Origin: Alisma plantago-aquatica
Lineage: Eukaryota; Streptophyta; Magnoliopsida; Alismatales; Alismataceae
Assembly: GCA_963693085.1 (NCBI GenBank)
Contig: OY856412.1
Span: 1,064,413,744 to 1,064,477,743 of the forward strand
DNA length: 64,000 bases
Reading direction: 5' to 3'
Under the pieces are notes generated by a model. It was not told the origin of the DNA. It saw nothing but the letters and a program-made list of their open reading frames with translations, and made no database searches. Both the position numbers and the translations under genes were made by a program. The number at the start of each line of letters is the position of its first letter. The first letter of the stretch is position 1. Below, one piece after another: positions 61,051 to 64,000 of this stretch.

Positions 61051-61496
61051 TGTCTTTTTTATTAGTCACAATAATTTATTATCATGCACAAGTACATAAA
61101 CAAGCTCAAAACTACTGACAGACCCTAGTTCGGTCCAACATAATTTGGACTGAGATGATTCTTAGTCGAAAAAATTGTCTACTAAGTTCCACTTGATGGA
61201 ACCCTCGACCGACAAGGTGTTTCAGAACTGAATTTCCTCTGAACATTTCATGAATTGGATTTTTTGTGCAAAAAAGCCCCTCGTTTGAGCAAATTTTTGT
61301 CTGAATCCTCCAACTAATGGTCATCTTTTCAAACTTCAACGGTCGATCAAACTAGCCATTATGAGGAGCACCAGAAGAGATATGTTGGGCTCTCAATCGA
61401 TGAAAAGGTCGACCGAGAAGGTCACTGATTTGCTATAAAAGGACCCCAATCTGCCCATTCTACTCACACTTCATTTGTTCTCTTCTCCACCTCCAC
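61051..61496 (+). other. Copia D 3' untranslated region
   Basis: Non-coding sequence after pol. It contains short motifs (cgaccgacaa, gtcgaaaaaattg) resembling sequence of the D LTR and of the gag-protease spacer at 57590-57660. The LTR start was not reached before the CACTA terminus at 61497. Confidence 0.6.
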
Positions 61497-61530
61497 CACT
61501 ACAGAAATAGCATTCAGTGTCGCTTTTCTG

Positions 61531-61856
61531 GGCGTCGGTTATTAAGGAAAACCGACGCCTATAATATAAGGCGTCGGTTAGCTAGACAAACCGACGTCTA
61601 TATTAGAAGACCAGCCAGACACGGGTACCGCTTTGTATTCAGCGTCGGTTATATACCTAGAAAACTGACGCCTATTTGCGATGAAAATTTGCGCGGACAA
61701 TGTCACTTTCAGCGTCGGTTATCCTTGTCTAACCGACGCTGAAGGTGGTTCCCGCCAAAAATTTCCATGAAAATATCGTCCAATTGGACGTCGGTTGTTT
61801 CAACCAACTGACGCTAAAGATGTTTAGGCGTCGGTTGTTGTAAACAACCGACGCTA
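61531..61856 (+). repeat. Subterminal inverted-repeat motifs (GGCGTCGGTT) of the CACTA element
   Basis: Six pairs of ggcgtcggtt or agcgtcggtt with a downstream inverse aaccgacgcc or aaccgacgct form small hairpins. Examples are 61531-61540 with 61550-61559, 61570-61579 with 61589-61598, 61711-61720 with 61731-61740, and 61826-61855. Subterminal repeats in CACTA elements are known binding sites for the element's DNA-binding protein. Confidence 0.85.
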
Positions 61857-61879
61857 TTTGGGAACTTATAACCCCCCGC

Positions 61880-62280
61880 GATCGCCCGACTCTTCCCCTT
61901 TCTTCTGTTTCATTGCTACCCTATTGCGGCGATTTTCCCTGTTGCGGCGACTTTCTGGCGCTTCTCTGCTGCTGCTGCTCTCCGGCGCTTCTCTCCGGCG
62001 CCCCATCTCCGGCGTCCTTCTTCTCCGGCGCCCTTCTTCTCCGCCGCCCGTGCTGCTGCTGTCCGCTCGTCGCCGCCGGTCGTTGCCCACCGCCCCTACT
62101 CTCCTCTAGTCGTCGCCGCCAGTAGAAGCTAGCAGCTACGGTGCTGTCGTCGTCACCTCCGCCCCCGCCGATAGAAGCAGCTTTACTCGTGCTGTCCTCG
62201 TGCAAGGTAACCCACAAACCTTCACCACCTTTTTTGTCCTCTGCCTTGCTTTTCTCTGCCGCCACCGACCTAGAACTCAC
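61880..62280 (+). other. GC-rich leader of the CACTA element
   Basis: A strongly GC-rich stretch with reiterated ctccggcgc units at about 61975-62045 and gctgctgctg/gccgccg runs. Ser/Leu/Arg-rich ORFs occur on both strands but match no family and reflect the repeats. It is probably the 5' untranslated region or promoter-proximal part of the transposase gene, a role inferred from position between the terminus and the ORF. Confidence 0.5.
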
Positions 62281-62410
62281 CCAGGCAACGCCTAAGTAGG
62301 TGCCAGGGCACGCCTAGGGTCCCAAGCCCAGGTGCCCTGCCTAGATAGGCCTCTGGGCGGATGCTTGGGCGGCTCCAGGGCACGTCTAGGCTGCACGTCT
62401 AGTGGATTTT
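62281..62410 (+). repeat. GC-rich cctaggcgcc-type degenerate repeat
   Basis: Alternating gccagggcacgcctaggg, gccctgcctagatagg and gggcggatgcttgggcgg units, partly self-complementary, followed by a T-run at 62407. No gene. Confidence 0.5.
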
Positions 62411-62600
62411 TTTTTAAAAGTTATTTACTGATTGTGTTTATTTAATAATGTACTGATACATATGTGATATACCAATCTGATAGTCCATGATAGAACAAAA
62501 CATAATGATGTTGACTGCAACTTTGTGTGTCATGCTATTCTTAATTAAGTGTATATTTACTTCATAATTGAATGTTTAAGTAAGTTATAGATATCTTGAT

Positions 62601-62775
62601 GATGAACTGTAATGCACACATGTGACATGTTTGGAATGTAAATGATGAACTGTAATGCACACATGTTTAACTTATTTTATTGTTGAGTATATTGAGAATC
62701 CTAATTACCCTTCTTGCTTTATGATGAACTGTAATGCACACATGTGAATGCTTGGAATTTAAATGATGAACTTTT
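62601..62775 (+). repeat. Three copies of gatgaactgtaatgcacacatg
   Basis: Near-identical 22-base units at 62601, 62643 and 62722, with partial extension of similarity (cttggaat(g/t)taaatgatgaac) after the first and third. They lie in the intron- or leader-like part of the CACTA element. Confidence 0.85.
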
Positions 62776-62867
62776 CCCTAAATTGCCAATCATGCTTTTA
62801 AAGACATCAATAATCACCCTAATTTGAAGAACTAGGATTTTAGGTATAAGAATGACAACACATTATT

Positions 62868-63700
62868 TGTTGGCCTAGAAACCCGTCCAAGATTTACTCA
62901 TTAGGAGTAAATCTTAGATAGTCCCCGATTTGGGACTGTTCTTGAACACCTAATCTCACTTAGGATGTAAGTGTATAATGTGTATTGAGTTTTCGAGAAA
63001 ATTTTGGTAGCATTTCCCCATTTGTTCTCTAAGTACATATGTACTTAGAGAACAGCGGGGAAATGCTGCCGAAATTTTCTTGAAAACCCAATACACATTA
63101 TACACTTACTAGTGAGATTAGGTGTTCAAGGACGGGATAGGTGGTACACATTTATTATATATAAGAATGACATCACATGTGTTTGTTGGCCTAGAATGTG
63201 AACAATCATTGTTTTTTATATTACTTGTACATTGATATAAATTAGAATGAACAATCACTAAATTATATACTGTTTGTATGGAGTCCGGCTTCATTGTAGA
63301 TATCTATTATTGTGTTTGTTGGCCTAGAAACCCGTCCAAGATTTACTCATTAGGAGTAAATCTTGGATAGTCCCCGGTTTGGGACTGTTCTTGAACACCT
63401 AATCTCACTTAGGATGTAAGTGTATAATGTGTATTGAGTTTTCGAGAAAATTTTGGTAGCATTTCCCCGTTTGTTCTCTAAGTACATATGTACTTAGAGA
63501 ACATCGGGGAAATGCTGCCGAAATTTTCTTGAAAACCCAATACACATTATACACTTACTAGTGAGATTAGGTGTTAAAGGATGGGATAGGTGGTACACAT
63601 TTATTATATATAAGAATTACATCACATGTGTTTGTTGGCATTTCCCCGTTTGTTCTCTAAGTACATATGTACTTAGAGAACAGCGGGGAAATGCAGCCTA
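62868..63700. repeat. Long palindrome in two tandem full copies and one partial copy
   Basis: A hairpin with arms of about 100 bases is centred at 63038/63039 (aagtacatatgtactt) and spans about 62939-63143. The whole block, including the upstream ttggcctagaaacccgtc segment, is repeated with centre 63487/63488, an offset of 449. A third, shorter hairpin is centred at 63666/63667, 179 bases further. Arms contain gcatttccccgtttgttctc and its inverse. Copies differ at only a few sites. Confidence 0.9.
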
Positions 63701-63739
63701 ATCTTTTCCTAATATATACTTGTTTTCTCTGATCATAGA

Positions 63740-64000
63740 ATGGATAGATCATGGATGTCCATTCGTAATCGTTGCACCCCAGAGTTTATATCTGGTCTTG
63801 ATCAGTTTATTAGATTTGCCGAGGAACATAGGAAAAAACCTACAGATAGGTTCTACTGTCCATGTAGGCATTGCGGTAACAACTTGAAAGTCAACACTGG
63901 TGAGGAAATCAAAAGTCATGTCATGTGCAACGGGATTGTACAAGGCTATACAGAATGGCACTGGCATGGAGAGATTTCAAAATCGAAACCAGTAGATGTC
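63740..64000 (+). CDS. CACTA transposase, N-terminal transposase-associated domain (runs off window)
   Basis: The ORF opens at ATG 63740 and stays open for 87 codons to the window edge. It begins MDRSWMSIRNRCTPEFISGL, then has the FYCPCRHCGNN cysteine block and continues with EIKSHVMCNGIVQGY and TEWHWHGE. This is the transposase-associated domain (PF13963 type) found at the N-terminus of plant CACTA (En/Spm, TNPD-type) transposases, with Cys-x-Cys-x2-Cys and a later His/Cys pair. The catalytic domain should follow outside the window. Upstream in-frame sequence has stops, so this Met is the likely start, though an upstream exon is possible. Unlike the copia and gypsy genes here, this stretch shows no disruption. 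Confidence 0.9.
   Translation, partial: MDRSWMSIRNRCTPEFISGLDQFIRFAEEHRKKPTDRFYCPCRHCGNNLKVNTGEEIKSHVMCNGIVQGYTEWHWHGEISKSKPVDV

Larger units (their letters stand above)
61497..64000 (+). mobile_element. CACTA (En/Spm) DNA transposon, 5' portion
   Basis: The left terminus CACTACAGAAATAG at 61497 is the canonical CACTA TIR. It is followed by paired subterminal GCGTCGGTT motifs, a GC-rich leader, several repeats, and at 63740 an ORF with the transposase-associated domain. CACTA elements move by cut and paste and make a 3-bp TSD. The base triplet before the terminus is cac, but the right end is outside the window so it cannot be confirmed. The element is inserted into the 3' region of copia D. 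Confidence 0.9.

Noticed and set aside
61858..62280. Ser/Leu/Arg-rich ORFs on both strands near the CACTA start
   Set aside because: They follow ctccggcg and gctgctg repeats in all frames; treated as leader sequence rather than a gene.

Overview
The window looks like repeat-rich, probably heterochromatic nuclear DNA of a flowering plant. It is AT-rich and holds almost nothing but decayed plant transposable elements: Athila-like gypsy, a long-LTR Tekay/Del-like gypsy, four Ty1/copia copies, L1-type non-LTR elements, hAT-like elements and a CACTA element. No intact host gene was found. The only host-derived coding piece I recognise is one minus-strand exon of a family-35 beta-galactosidase (46047-46162). 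No species is assigned. Nearly all open reading frames are chance ORFs or fragments of broken polyproteins, so the annotation follows elements and junctions.

Region 1 (1-28730) is a diverged direct duplication of a nested retroelement block. Each copy has an Athila-like LTR (1-1509; about 13090-14582), about 210 bp of Athila leader, and a copia element inserted at the same leader position (1718; 14789). Copy 1 later gained a 2.7-kb solo LTR (4091-6796, TSD CAATA), and its copia is cut at about 10381 next to a minus-strand L1-type ORF2 remnant. Copy 2 later gained a 2.0-kb ORF1-only retroposon (16259-18284, about 15-bp TSD) and a 1.7-kb hAT-like element (19401-21086, TSD ATGTTGCT). Each copy supplies the unfilled site for the other's insertions.

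Region 2 (27502-42310) is the Athila gag downstream of copia copy 2. It is split by a 13.2-kb gypsy element (28731-41916) with 2.9-kb LTRs, and that element's integrase is split by a 3055-bp solo-LTR-like insert (35226-38280, TSD ATCTT). The inferred order is Athila, then copia, then duplication, with the gypsy and its solo LTR entering the second copy.

Region 3 (42311-47640) is non-coding sequence with an LTR-like TATA segment, a hexamer-repeat tract and minus-strand exon-like pieces including the beta-galactosidase exon.

Region 4 (47640-64000) is a second nest. Copia C (PBS at 48319) is broken in its reverse transcriptase at 52214 by copia D. The D 5' LTR carries a hAT-like element (52982-54745, TSD CCTAGAAC) that itself holds a 335-bp foldback. 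Copia D runs through gag, protease, integrase, RT and RNase H to about 61050, and a CACTA element enters at 61497. The CACTA has paired subterminal GCGTCGGTT motifs, a long repeated palindrome, and the start of its transposase ORF (63740 to beyond the window).

I found no evidence for a new type of biological system. The main value is the two-layer nested architecture with unusually precise target-site and empty-site evidence.
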